Positions 50,059 through 57,893 of a DNA stretch of 64,000 bases are shown here, in pieces. The translations under genes were made by a program, and so were the position numbers. The notes beneath the pieces were generated by a model that did not search any database, had not been told where the DNA came from, and was given only the letters and a program-made list of their open reading frames with translations. How positions within the stretch are numbered: the stretch's first letter is position 1; each line of letters starts with the position of its first letter. The stretch is taken from assembly GCF_014205335.1 (NCBI RefSeq), contig NZ_JACHNH010000001.1, forward strand, positions 8,364,501 through 8,428,500, in the 5' to 3' direction. The DNA comes from Amorphoplanes digitatis (GTDB lineage Bacteria; Actinomycetota; Actinomycetes; Mycobacteriales; Micromonosporaceae).

Positions 50059-50234
50059 TCAACCCCGGTTGACCTGGTAAAAGACCCCACGGCGGGGCCG
50101 GCCTCGGCGGCCACTCTTGGACGAACCCGACGTGCCGCATTTCGCCGGCGGTGCGGATCCGGGTCGCGGCAGTGCGCCAGGCGAAGTCGCCCGTCGGCAT
50201 CGAGAGGGTCGCGCATCCGGCAGTGGGTTCGCAT
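50059..50234 (-). pseudogene. Decayed, internally deleted DUF6232-like gene (copy C)
   Basis: Behind leader copy C, ATG 50232-50234 follows GGAAGGAG. The first codons (MRTHCRMRDP) line up with MR(T/I)YYRGPDA of the intact paralogues. After a frame change, DFAWRTAATRIRTAGEMRHVG resembles FTWNGPERADFNIRGLREVG. In a third frame, GVFYQVNRG followed by a stop resembles RVFNQV(S/T)RAL near the paralogue C-terminus. The membrane region is missing. I read this as a gene broken by frameshifts and an internal deletion. It could alternatively be an unrelated short frame. Confidence 0.55.
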
Positions 50235-50469
50235 CTGAGGGCTCCTTCCGTGCTCCTCTGCGAGGAAGGAAGGGCCGCGGCCGGCGACTCGAGAGAATTC
50301 CCGCCTCGCACTCCCGTCCGGATCCCTGGGAGGCAGTAACGGCACCCGGTTGCCGCCGGGTGCCGTCTGGTTCCCCCTCGAACTCCGACCACGGTGCTCG
50401 TTCGAAGTACAGCATGGCCACCAGTCTGATCGCTACCGCTCAACATGCCATGTCGCAGATTGCGAACAA
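50235..50469 (-). promoter_or_regulatory. Conserved leader RNA, copy C, upstream of the decayed gene
   Basis: It has the same blocks as the other copies: GCAATCTGC (complement of 50455-50463), 19 nt, TAGCG; ACTGGTGGCCATGCTG; hairpin ACGGCACCCGG-CGGCAA-CCGGGTGCCGT (50339-50366); and CGAGGCGGGAATTCTCTC (50291-50308). The terminal hairpin is CCTTCC/GGAAGG (50264-50269 with 50244-50249), which covers the GGAAGGAG ribosome binding site. The leader is well kept although its gene is not, which suggests recent decay or an independent role. Confidence 0.65.
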
Positions 50470-50546
50470 GCTGACTGCCGCATGCCCCACCGAAGGCCCC
50501 TCATGCCGGGGGTTAATCGAAAAGGACGATTCTCCCCTGGCATGAG

Positions 50547-50984
50547 TCACGAAGCGGTCAGCCGATGCGGTGCCGCCGGCGACCGCGCGTCCTCGATGGC
50601 ACGACTGAGCGCGCGGGTGACCTGGTTGAACACCCGCTCGTCAGTGGAGGCGTAGATCGTCACCCGCGATCCGCGGTAGGTGGCCTGGACCTGCCACAGC
50701 GAGACCTTCCGCCGTCCGCCGATGACCACTGTGGTCATTGCGGCGGCGAGCGCGACGGGGATCACCGAGTACGCGGCGGAGGGCGCGACCATCAGCCCGG
50801 CCGTCGCGAACGCCAGCACCGCGCCGACGAGGAGCAGGGTACGAAGGCTGAGTCCCGTGGCGTCACGGCGGACCCGGCCGACCTCCCGAAGACCGCGAAT
50901 GTTGAAGTCGGCGCGCTCAGGACCGTTCCAGGTGAATTGCTCATCGGTGAGAAATGCGTCCGGGCCTCGGTAGTAGATGCGCAC
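50547..50984 (-). CDS. DUF6232-like membrane protein (copy B)
   Basis: This 145-residue paralogue of the protein at 43439-43882 starts RIYYRGPDAFLTDEQFTWNGPERADFNIRGLREVGRVRRD. Two hydrophobic helices follow (LRTLLLVGAVLAFATAGLMVAPSAAYSVIPVALAAAMTTVVI), then WQVQATYRGSRVTIYASTDERVFNQVTRALSRAIEDAR. Membrane anchoring with both ends cytoplasmic is likely. Function unknown. GTG 50982-50984 is the start, with AAGGGA 7 nt upstream inside a hairpin of leader copy B. The C-terminal YRG...DERVFNQV(S/T)RAL block is the best conserved part between paralogues. Confidence 0.72.
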   Translation of the reverse strand: MRIYYRGPDAFLTDEQFTWNGPERADFNIRGLREVGRVRRDATGLSLRTLLLVGAVLAFATAGLMVAPSAAYSVIPVALAAAMTTVVIGGRRKVSLWQVQATYRGSRVTIYASTDERVFNQVTRALSRAIEDARSPAAPHRLTAS

Positions 50985-51215
50985 TGCGGTATCCCTTCGG
51001 GAACTCCCGCGAGGGGGAAAGGGGTCGCGTCGGCCCTGAGAGAATTCCCCGCCTCGCCCGTCAGGACGGAGAGCCCGGAGACAGTGCGGCACCCGGTTGC
51101 CGCCGGGTGCCGTTGCCCTTTCCTCGGGACTCGCCCGTTCTGCCTGAGAACAGTTCAGCATGTCCACCAGGCTTGTCGCTACCCCCCAAGGTGCTACCTT
51201 GCAGATTGCGAACAA
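50985..51215 (-). promoter_or_regulatory. Conserved leader RNA, copy B, upstream of a DUF6232-like gene
   Basis: Blocks: GCAATCTGC (complement of 51201-51209), exactly 19 nt, TAGCG; AGCCTGGTGGACATGCTG; hairpin CGGCACCCGG-CGGCAA-CCGGGTGCCG (51087-51112) inside a weaker helix CCCGAGGA/TCTCCGGG; CGAGGCGGGGAATTCTCTC (51038-51056). The terminal structure pairs CCCTT (51019-51023) with AAGGG (50993-50997), with an inner CGGG-AGTT-CCCG stem, and covers the AAGGGA ribosome binding site. Confidence 0.7.
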
Positions 51216-51260
51216 GCACCTTCTCCCAGTTGAACGCGGGCCCTCGGGCCGAAACCCGCG

Positions 51261-51875
51261 CTACACGATGAGGCGGGCGCGGCGGCGACGCGTGGCCAGC
51301 ACGCCTCCCACACCGGCGCCGACCAGCAGCAGGCCGATCCCAGCGGTCAATCCGGCCACGGGGCCGGTGACCGGCAGTCCGGAGCCGCGAATGACGCGGA
51401 CCTCGCTGGTGCCGGCGATCGGTTCCAGCCCCTTGGCGGAGAACGTGATGGCCACCTTCCCGGTGTCGCCGGGCGTGGCGGTCTCGTCGGCCGTCACCAG
51501 CACCGACAGGTACCCCTCGATCGACTCTCCCTCGAAGGTGAGCTCTCGCGGATCGGAGCAGACGAGCCGGGTCGCCGACTTCCTGACGCATTCGCCGCCG
51601 CTGGCCTCGTTCGGGACGAGCCGAACCCCGTCGACCCCGCTCAGGTCATAGCTGACCTTCGTCTCCGTCAGCTTCGTCGGCCCGGTGGACCAGAGGGTCG
51701 GCCCCAGCGGATCGATCGCGGTGCCACCCACGGGCACCTCGATGTCCGGGAATCCCGCCGAGATCGGATCGCCCCGGTGGATGTCCTCGGCCCGGGCCGG
51801 GCCTGCCACGGTGGCGAGGAGTGCCCCGGCAACCGCCAGCGCGCCCATCAGGCGCCGCGCGTACAGATGCTGCAT
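51261..51875 (-). CDS. Secreted, sortase-anchored (LPXTG) surface protein
   Basis: A 204-residue protein with a signal peptide (RRLMGALAVAGALLATVAGPARA, cleavage after ARA near residue 29), an extracytoplasmic domain of unknown type (FPDIEVPVGGTAIDPLGP, VRLVPNEASGGECVRKSATRLVCSDPRELTF with a likely disulfide), and a C-terminal sorting signal: LPVTG, a hydrophobic span (LTAGIGLLLVGAGVGGVLA) and a basic tail RRRRAR. It is therefore probably linked to peptidoglycan by a class A/D-like sortase; none is in the window. ATG 51875 is preferred because it directly precedes the signal peptide. Confidence 0.82.
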   Translation of the reverse strand: MQHLYARRLMGALAVAGALLATVAGPARAEDIHRGDPISAGFPDIEVPVGGTAIDPLGPTLWSTGPTKLTETKVSYDLSGVDGVRLVPNEASGGECVRKSATRLVCSDPRELTFEGESIEGYLSVLVTADETATPGDTGKVAITFSAKGLEPIAGTSEVRVIRGSGLPVTGPVAGLTAGIGLLLVGAGVGGVLATRRRRARLIV

Positions 51876-52088
51876 GGATGGTGTCTCTCTGCCGATGATC
51901 ACTAACCGTTCGGAGTCGCGAGCGCAGCGTACGCAGTAGCGCGCCCATTAACTCCACATTTCGGCAGTAAGCTCGCAAAACGCGCCCCCGGCCCGCCCTA
52001 TCGGCCGACTGGAGAGCGGCCCGGAGACCCTCGCCGCGAGCAGCCGAATTTGGTGGCGCCCGGGGTCTTGCTTTACTGATGGCTAATT

Positions 52089-52106
52089 ACGATACTCGCC
52101 GTAACG
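52089..52106. promoter_or_regulatory. Shared 18-bp operator-like site, copy 1
   Basis: ACGATACTCGCCGTAACG occurs here 43 bp before the GMC oxidoreductase start and again, identically, at 56419-56436. It contains the dyad CGATAC-TCGCC-GTAACG (5 of 6 positions matched), as expected for a TetR-family operator; a TetR gene lies between the two sites. Confidence 0.8.
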
Positions 52107-52148
52107 TATTGCCACGTTCGAGGACCCCCTCGCGGAAGGCCCCGTCAC

Positions 52149-53879
52149 ATGACCAATTTCAACTACGACGTGCTCGTCATCGGCTCCGGCTTCGGCGGTT
52201 GTGTGTCGGCCCTGCGGCTGACGGAGAAGAACTACCGGGTCGGCGTGCTCGAGGCCGGGCGTCGCTACACCAGCGAGGAACTGCCCAAAAACTCCTGGGA
52301 CGCCCGCAAGTTCGTCTGGGCCCCGGCCCTGGGTCTTTACGGGATCCAGCGCATCCACCTGCTGCGCGACGTCGTGATCCTCGGCGGCGCGGGCGTCGGT
52401 GGCGGTTCCCTGAACTACGCCAACACGCTGTACAAGCCGCTCGCGCCGTTCTTCGCCGACCCGCAGTGGGCGCACATCACCGACTGGCGTGACGAACTCG
52501 AGCCCCACTACGACCAGGCCCAGCGCATGCTCGGGGTCACTATGAACACCACCGTCACCGAGGCCGACAAGGTCCTCAAGTCGGTGGCCGACGACATGGG
52601 CGTGGGGCACACCTACACGGCTACGCCGGTCGGCGTGCTGTTCGGCGGGGCGGACCAGCCGCCGGGCGCCGAGGTCGACGACCCGTTCTTCGGCGGCGCC
52701 GGGCCGAAACGCAACACCTGCCTCGAATGCGGCTCATGCATGACCGGCTGCCGCTTCAACGCCAAGAACACCCTGGACAAGAACTACCTTTACCTGGCCG
52801 AGCGCAACGGCTGCGTCGTCCACCCCATGACCACCGTCGTCGACGTCGAGCCGCTGCCGGACGGAGGGTACGCCGTGCACACGGTGACCACGGGCAGGTC
52901 CGCGCGCCGCCGGCGGAACCGGCGCACCTTCACCGCCGAGCAGGTCGTGTTCTCGGCCGGCACGTACAACACGCAGAGGCTGCTGCACCGGCTGCGCGAC
53001 AGCGGCTCGCTGCCGAACATCTCCGCCCGGCTCGGCCAACTGACCCGTACCAACTCCGAGTCCATCCTGGGCGTCAAGGCACGGGCCAAGAATCCCGCCT
53101 ACACCGAGGGCGTGGCGATCACGTCCTCGATCCACATCGACGAGCACACGCACATCGAGCCGGTGCGCTACGGCAAGGGCAGCAACGCGATGGCGCTGCT
53201 TCAGACCGCGCTCACCGACGGTGACCAGGGCCGCCCGCGCTGGGTGACCTGGGCCAGGACGCTGCTCACCCAGCCAAGGCAGTGGACCTGGTTCTCGCCG
53301 AGGAACTGGTCCGAGCGGACGATCATCCTGCTCGTGATGCAGGCCCTGGACAACTCCATCACCGTCCGGGGGCGCAAGACCCTGCTGGGCCGGTACAAGC
53401 TCACCTCCGGTCCGGGCCACGGCGAGCCGAACCCGACCTGGATCCCGGCCGCCAACGACGCCGCGCGCCGGGTCGCCGCCAAGATCGACGGTGTCGCCGG
53501 AGGCACCGTCGGCGAGATCGCCAACATCCCGCTGACGGCCCACTTCATCGGCGGCTGCCCGATCGGCGACTCTCCGCGGACCGGCGTCATCGACCCGTAC
53601 CACCGGCTGTACGGACACCCGGGCGTCCACGTCGCCGACGGGTCGACGGTGTCGGCGAACCTGGGTGTGAACCCGTCGCTGACCATCACGGCACAGGCCG
53701 AGCGCGCGATGTCGTTCTGGCCCAATCGCGGCGAGGCCGACCCGAGGCCCGCCCCGGGCTCCGCGTACCGGCGCCTGGCTCCGGTCGCGCCGGCACGGCC
53801 TGCCGTCCCGGTGGGCGCGCCGGCCGCGCTGCGGACTCCCGGCGCCGCACCGTCATCCACGGACAGCTCCGCTCTCTGA
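52149..53879 (+). CDS. GMC oxidoreductase, ChoD/cholesterol-oxidase-like
   Basis: This 576-residue flavoprotein has FAD motif DVLVIGSGFGGCVSALRLTEKNYRVGVLEAG (GSGFGG, 12-17), DVVILGGAGVGGGSLNYAN, the cysteine-containing block CLECGSCMTGCRFNAKNTLDKNYLYLAE as in mycobacterial ChoD, and the C-terminal FIGGCPIGDSPRTGVIDPYHRLYGHPGVHVADGSTVSANLGVNPSLTITAQAERAM with the catalytic Asn/His region. It oxidises an alcohol, sterol or long-chain, to a carbonyl. No secretion signal. GGAAGG lies 9 nt upstream. First gene of an operon with an alkyl sulfatase and a TetR gene. Confidence 0.87.
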   Translation: MTNFNYDVLVIGSGFGGCVSALRLTEKNYRVGVLEAGRRYTSEELPKNSWDARKFVWAPALGLYGIQRIHLLRDVVILGGAGVGGGSLNYANTLYKPLAPFFADPQWAHITDWRDELEPHYDQAQRMLGVTMNTTVTEADKVLKSVADDMGVGHTYTATPVGVLFGGADQPPGAEVDDPFFGGAGPKRNTCLECGSCMTGCRFNAKNTLDKNYLYLAERNGCVVHPMTTVVDVEPLPDGGYAVHTVTTGRSARRRRNRRTFTAEQVVFSAGTYNTQRLLHRLRDSGSLPNISARLGQLTRTNSESILGVKARAKNPAYTEGVAITSSIHIDEHTHIEPVRYGKGSNAMALLQTALTDGDQGRPRWVTWARTLLTQPRQWTWFSPRNWSERTIILLVMQALDNSITVRGRKTLLGRYKLTSGPGHGEPNPTWIPAANDAARRVAAKIDGVAGGTVGEIANIPLTAHFIGGCPIGDSPRTGVIDPYHRLYGHPGVHVADGSTVSANLGVNPSLTITAQAERAMSFWPNRGEADPRPAPGSAYRRLAPVAPARPAVPVGAPAALRTPGAAPSSTDSSAL

Positions 53880-53955
53880 CCCTCGCGGGCCGGACCCCGA
53901 CCGCATCCCAGGGCAGCCGAGCGGCTGTCCCGGCGTACACGTATGGAGATCTTCG

Positions 53956-55734
53956 ATGAGTAGTGCAACTGACCCCGCCGACCGGGGTTTCGTCGCGGCG
54001 CTGACCCCCGGTGTCGTCACGGCTCCGGACGGGCGCGTCGTGTGGGACGCCGACGGATGGTCGGCCCGGCTGGCGGGCGAGTGTCCGGACACCGTGAACC
54101 CGAGCCTGTGGCGGCAGGGCCAGCTGTGCTCCCGTCAGGGCCTCTACGAGGTCACCGCGGGCGTCTACCAGGTACGCGGCCTGGACATCTCGAATATGAC
54201 GATCGTCGAGGGCGACACGGGAGTGATCGTCGTCGACCCGCTGCTCAGCGTGGAGACGGCCGCGGCCGCGCTACGCCTGTACCGCGCACATCGCGGCGAT
54301 CGCCCGGTCACCGCGGTGATCTACAGCCACTCCCACGCCGATCACTTCGGCGGTGTCGCCGGCGTCACCGACGGCAACGTCCCGATCCTCGCGCCGGTGG
54401 GCTTCATGGAGCACGCCGTGGCGGAGAACGTGTACGCCGGCACGGCGATGACCCGCCGGGCCGGATTCATGTACGGCGCGACCCTGCCGACCGGACCGGC
54501 CGGCCAGATCGGGTTCGGGCTGGGCCTGGCGTCCTCCACCGGCACCGTGTCGCTGTTCCCCCCGACGGTCCACATCACACACACCGGACAGGAGGAGATC
54601 GTCGACGGCGTACGCATGGTGTTCCAGCTGACGCCGGGCACCGAGGCGCCCGCGGAGATGAACTTCCTGTTCCCCGACCACCGTGCCCTGTGCATGGCGG
54701 AGAACGCCACCCACACCATGCACAACGTGCTGACCCTGCGCGGTGCGCTGGTGCGCGACGCCCGGATCTGGTCGCGTTATCTGACCGAGGCGATCACGCT
54801 GTTCGACGGCAGGGCAGACGTCCTGTTCGCCTCGCACCACTGGCCCACCTGGGGCCAGGACGACATGACGCGGTTCCTGTCCGAGCAGCGCGACCTGTAC
54901 GCCTTCCTGCACGACCAGACGCTACGGCTGCTCAACCAGGGCCACACCGGTACTGAGATCGCCGAGATGATCCAGTTGCCGCCGGCGTTGGACGAGGCAC
55001 GGCACGCGCGCGGTCACTACGGATCCGTGTCGCACAACGTCAAGGCCGTCTACCAGCGGTATCTCGGCTGGTTCGACGGCAACCCGGCGAACCTGTGGCA
55101 GCACCCGCCGGTCGAGACCGCGAAGCGGTACGTCGACTGCCTCGGCGGCGTCGACGCCGTGCTGACCCACGCGGGCGGCTACGTCGACCGGGGAGACCTG
55201 CGATTCGCCGCGCAGCTCCTACAGCACGCCGTCTTCGCCGACCCGGATCGCGGCGAGGCGAAGGAACTGCTGGCTCAGGTGTACGAGCGGCTCGGGTACG
55301 GTGCGGAGAACGGCGTCTGGCGCAACTTCTACCTGACCGGCGCGCAGGAGCTGCGGCAGGGTCCGAACGCCACGCCGGTCGACCTCGGTGGTGGCATGGC
55401 CGCAGTGCTCTCGATCGAGCAGATCTTCGACACGCTGGCGATCCGGGTCGACGCGCCGAAGGCCTGGCACGACACCATCGTCATCGACTGGACGTTCACC
55501 GAGCTGGGTCAGTCGTACCGGACGACGCTGCGCAACGGGGTACTCCTGCAACAGCCGAATCCACCGGCCGGACAGCCCGATCTGAGCCTCACGCTGACCA
55601 AGCGGGACCTGCTGGGGGTGCTGGCCGGCCGTGGCCTCGGCGGCATCGCCCACGACGGCGACCTCGCGGCCCTCACGCGGCTGGCCGGCTACCTCGACGC
55701 GCCCGATCCGGGTTTCGCGATCGTGACGCCCTGA
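53956..55734 (+). CDS. Metallo-beta-lactamase-fold alkyl sulfatase (SdsA1-like)
   Basis: This 592-residue enzyme hydrolyses sulfate esters of primary alcohols. The binuclear zinc motif is HSHADHFGG (H125-x-H127-x-D129-H130); MAENATHTMHNVLTLRGALVRD and LFASHHWPTWG supply further ligands. LFHDQTLRLLNQGHTGTEIAEMIQLPPAL-like helical dimerisation region and a C-terminal SCP2-like domain (about 470-592: IEQIFDTLAIRVDAPKAW, TLTKRDLLGVLAGRG) complete the SdsA1 architecture. No signal peptide, so it is probably cytoplasmic. GGAG precedes ATG 53956. Follows the GMC gene by 76 bp; together they would turn an alkyl sulfate into an aldehyde. Confidence 0.92.
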   Translation: MSSATDPADRGFVAALTPGVVTAPDGRVVWDADGWSARLAGECPDTVNPSLWRQGQLCSRQGLYEVTAGVYQVRGLDISNMTIVEGDTGVIVVDPLLSVETAAAALRLYRAHRGDRPVTAVIYSHSHADHFGGVAGVTDGNVPILAPVGFMEHAVAENVYAGTAMTRRAGFMYGATLPTGPAGQIGFGLGLASSTGTVSLFPPTVHITHTGQEEIVDGVRMVFQLTPGTEAPAEMNFLFPDHRALCMAENATHTMHNVLTLRGALVRDARIWSRYLTEAITLFDGRADVLFASHHWPTWGQDDMTRFLSEQRDLYAFLHDQTLRLLNQGHTGTEIAEMIQLPPALDEARHARGHYGSVSHNVKAVYQRYLGWFDGNPANLWQHPPVETAKRYVDCLGGVDAVLTHAGGYVDRGDLRFAAQLLQHAVFADPDRGEAKELLAQVYERLGYGAENGVWRNFYLTGAQELRQGPNATPVDLGGGMAAVLSIEQIFDTLAIRVDAPKAWHDTIVIDWTFTELGQSYRTTLRNGVLLQQPNPPAGQPDLSLTLTKRDLLGVLAGRGLGGIAHDGDLAALTRLAGYLDAPDPGFAIVTP

Positions 55735-55768
55735 GGGCCGGGACGTCCCCCACCCGTACGCTCCCGGT

Positions 55769-56353
55769 ATGGCCGAGGTGCGCGTGGAACGAGGGCCGGG
55801 GCGTCCCCGGCAGGAGCGCGTCACCGGCGCGGTCCTGTCGGCCGTGCTGGACCTGGTGGCCGAGCACGGCCTCAGCGCCGTCACCATGGACGCGGTGGCG
55901 GCGCGTGCCGGAGTGAGCAAGCCCGCCATCTACCGGCGCTGGCCGGGCAAGCACGACCTGTTCATCGCGGCCGCCGAGACGCGCATCGGCACGCTCAGCG
56001 TGCCCGACCTCGGGGACTTCCGCGCCGAGCTGCGGGCGGTGCTGGACGCGCGCCTGCGGGCGTACCGGATGCCGGGAACGGCCCGGCTGCTGGCCGGGTT
56101 GATCTCCGCCTCGGAGGAGGGCGGCGATGTGCGCGGCGCGTACCAGCGATACACCACCCGGATCATGAGCGAGACGCGGAAGATCCTGGAGCGGGGGATC
56201 GCCCGCGGCGACGTGCGCACCGGCGTCGACGTACGGGCCGCGGCCACGCTGGTGGCAGCCCCGATGATCTTCCGCCTGGTGATCGAGCAGGAGCTGCCCG
56301 ACGAGCGCTTCGCCGCCGACCTGGCCGAACTGATCGCCCGCGCGGTGAGCTGA
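55769..56353 (+). CDS. TetR-family regulator, probable controller of the alkyl-sulfate regulon
   Basis: A 194-residue protein with VTGAVLSAVLDLVAEHGLSAVTMDAVAARAGVSKPAIYRRWPGKHDLFIAAAETRIG, a textbook TetR DNA-binding domain, and a helical ligand domain of the TetR_C_11/16 type. It follows the sulfatase by 34 bp and also has its own TACGCT hexamer (55757-55762) 6 nt before ATG 55769, a leaderless start. The identical 18-bp sites upstream of both flanking operons are its most likely targets; the ligand may be a fatty alcohol, sulfate ester or acyl-CoA. Confidence 0.9.
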   Translation: MAEVRVERGPGRPRQERVTGAVLSAVLDLVAEHGLSAVTMDAVAARAGVSKPAIYRRWPGKHDLFIAAAETRIGTLSVPDLGDFRAELRAVLDARLRAYRMPGTARLLAGLISASEEGGDVRGAYQRYTTRIMSETRKILERGIARGDVRTGVDVRAAATLVAAPMIFRLVIEQELPDERFAADLAELIARAVS

Positions 56354-56418
56354 CCAGCACCGCGAGCTCGATTTTCGGATCTTTCCTACGCAGGCTATTG
56401 CCTTCGCGACGGGCGATA

Positions 56419-56436
56419 ACGATACTCGCCGTAACG
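56419..56436. promoter_or_regulatory. Shared 18-bp operator-like site, copy 2
   Basis: Identical to the site at 52089-52106 (ACGATACTCGCCGTAACG) and in the same orientation, 87 bp before the MFS start codon. The following AAAATGGTGTGTTGACGG region is a plausible promoter. Presence of the same site before both operons supports a single regulon. Confidence 0.8.
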
Positions 56437-56522
56437 AAAATGGTGTGTTGACGGTCACACGCTGGAGCACGTGACCGGCACACCCTGCCGACCCCATTCC
56501 CCGCACCCCCGCGGAGCCCCTC

Positions 56523-57821
56523 GTGACCGATACCGAAGTCGCACCCACAACGCCCGCAGATCTCCCCGAGACGGCACGAGACAACCGGCGCCGCGCATGG
56601 ATCGTCACCGCCATGCTTGTCGCCTTCATGATGGTCAACTTCGCCGACAAGGCCATCCTGGGCCTGGCGGCCGACCCGATCAGGCAGGACCTCGGCCTGT
56701 CCGCCACCCAGTTCGGGCTCGCGAACAGCGCGTTCTTCCTGCTGTTCTCCATCTTCGGCGCCGCCGGTGGGCTGCTGGCCGACCGGGTGTCGCCGCGGTG
56801 GCTTTTGCTGGGCATGGCCCTGCTCTGGTCGGTGTCCCAGGCGCCGATGGCGCTCGGCGCGGGTGTCGCGATGCTGTTCGCCTCGCGGATCCTGCTGGGC
56901 GCCGCCGAGGGGCCGGCCTTTCCAATCGCCCAGCAGACCGCGCTGTCCTGGTTCCCGGACCACCGGCGCAACCTGCCCAGCTCGCTGATCACCGCAGGCA
57001 CCACGCTGGGCATCGTGATCGCCGCGCCCGTGCTGACCTGGGTGGTGCGGCAACACGGCTGGCGGTCCGCGTTCGCCGTGGTGGCCGTCGCCGGCGTGCT
57101 GTGGGCGGCCGCATGGGCGTTCACCGGCAGGGAGGGCCGCCATGCGATCGCGGCCGCCACCGGAACCGCCGCGGAGCCGGGTTCCGCCAACGTCGCATAC
57201 CGGCGGATCCTCGCCACCCGCAGCTGGATCGGCGTCACCGCCGCATACGCCAGCACCTACTGGATGATCGCCCTGGCACTCGTCTGGTTGCCTTCCTACC
57301 TGCACAACGGGCTGGGCTACTCCTCCACGACCTCGGCGAACCTGGTGGCGCTGGTGTGGGCGGTCAACGCCGTCGCGCTGCTGGGCCAGGCCGGGCTGAC
57401 CGGGTGGCTGCTGCGTCGCGGGGTCAGCAGCCGTTGGGCCCGGGCCCGGGTCGGGGGGATCACCCTCATCCTCGCCGCTGCGGGCTGTCTCGCCCTGGCC
57501 GGCGGGCGGCGCGGGCCGCTCACCGTAATGTTGCTCGTCCTCGGGTTCGGGATCTGCGGGGTGATGGCGAGCATCGCGGTCACCACCGTGGCGGAGGTCA
57601 CCCCGGCCGAACGCCGTGGCGGCGCGCTCGGCCTCATGAACGCCGTCGTGACCGTCGCGGGCCTGCTCGGGCCCGTTCTGATCGGTCGCCTGGTCGACAC
57701 CCAAGGGCCGGCCGGTTACCGAACCTCCATCGTGGTCTCCGGGGTGCTGCTCCTGCTCGGCGGGCTGGCCGCGGTCACGCTCGTCGACCCGGATCGAGAC
57801 CGACGCCGCCTGGCGCGATGA
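56523..57821 (+). CDS. MFS transporter, ACS (anion:cation symporter)-like
   Basis: This 432-residue, 12-helix permease has RRRAWIVTAMLVAFMMVNFADKAILGLAADPIRQDLGLSATQFGLANSAFFLLFSIFGAAGGLLADRVSPRWLL (motif A in LADRVSPRW) and ILLGAAEGPAFPIAQQTALSWFPDHRRNLPSSL, which matches the ACS family that carries organic anions such as tartrate or glucarate. Given its operon (acyl-CoA synthetase, aldehyde dehydrogenase) and the shared operator, uptake of an alkyl sulfate or fatty acid is a reasonable but untested guess. GGAG 6 nt before GTG 56523. Confidence 0.85.
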   Translation: MTDTEVAPTTPADLPETARDNRRRAWIVTAMLVAFMMVNFADKAILGLAADPIRQDLGLSATQFGLANSAFFLLFSIFGAAGGLLADRVSPRWLLLGMALLWSVSQAPMALGAGVAMLFASRILLGAAEGPAFPIAQQTALSWFPDHRRNLPSSLITAGTTLGIVIAAPVLTWVVRQHGWRSAFAVVAVAGVLWAAAWAFTGREGRHAIAAATGTAAEPGSANVAYRRILATRSWIGVTAAYASTYWMIALALVWLPSYLHNGLGYSSTTSANLVALVWAVNAVALLGQAGLTGWLLRRGVSSRWARARVGGITLILAAAGCLALAGGRRGPLTVMLLVLGFGICGVMASIAVTTVAEVTPAERRGGALGLMNAVVTVAGLLGPVLIGRLVDTQGPAGYRTSIVVSGVLLLLGGLAAVTLVDPDRDRRRLAR

Positions 57822-57893
57822 CATGGCAGTTCTACGAAATCCCGGCTCGGCGCCGCGGCGCCACTTCCATCACACACGAAGAGGGATCTGGTC

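Noticed and set aside
49881..50234. 117-codon frame after leader copy C as an intact gene
   Set aside because: It starts well but its composition is arginine-rich, and recognisable DUF6232-like fragments continue in other frames, so a broken gene fits better.
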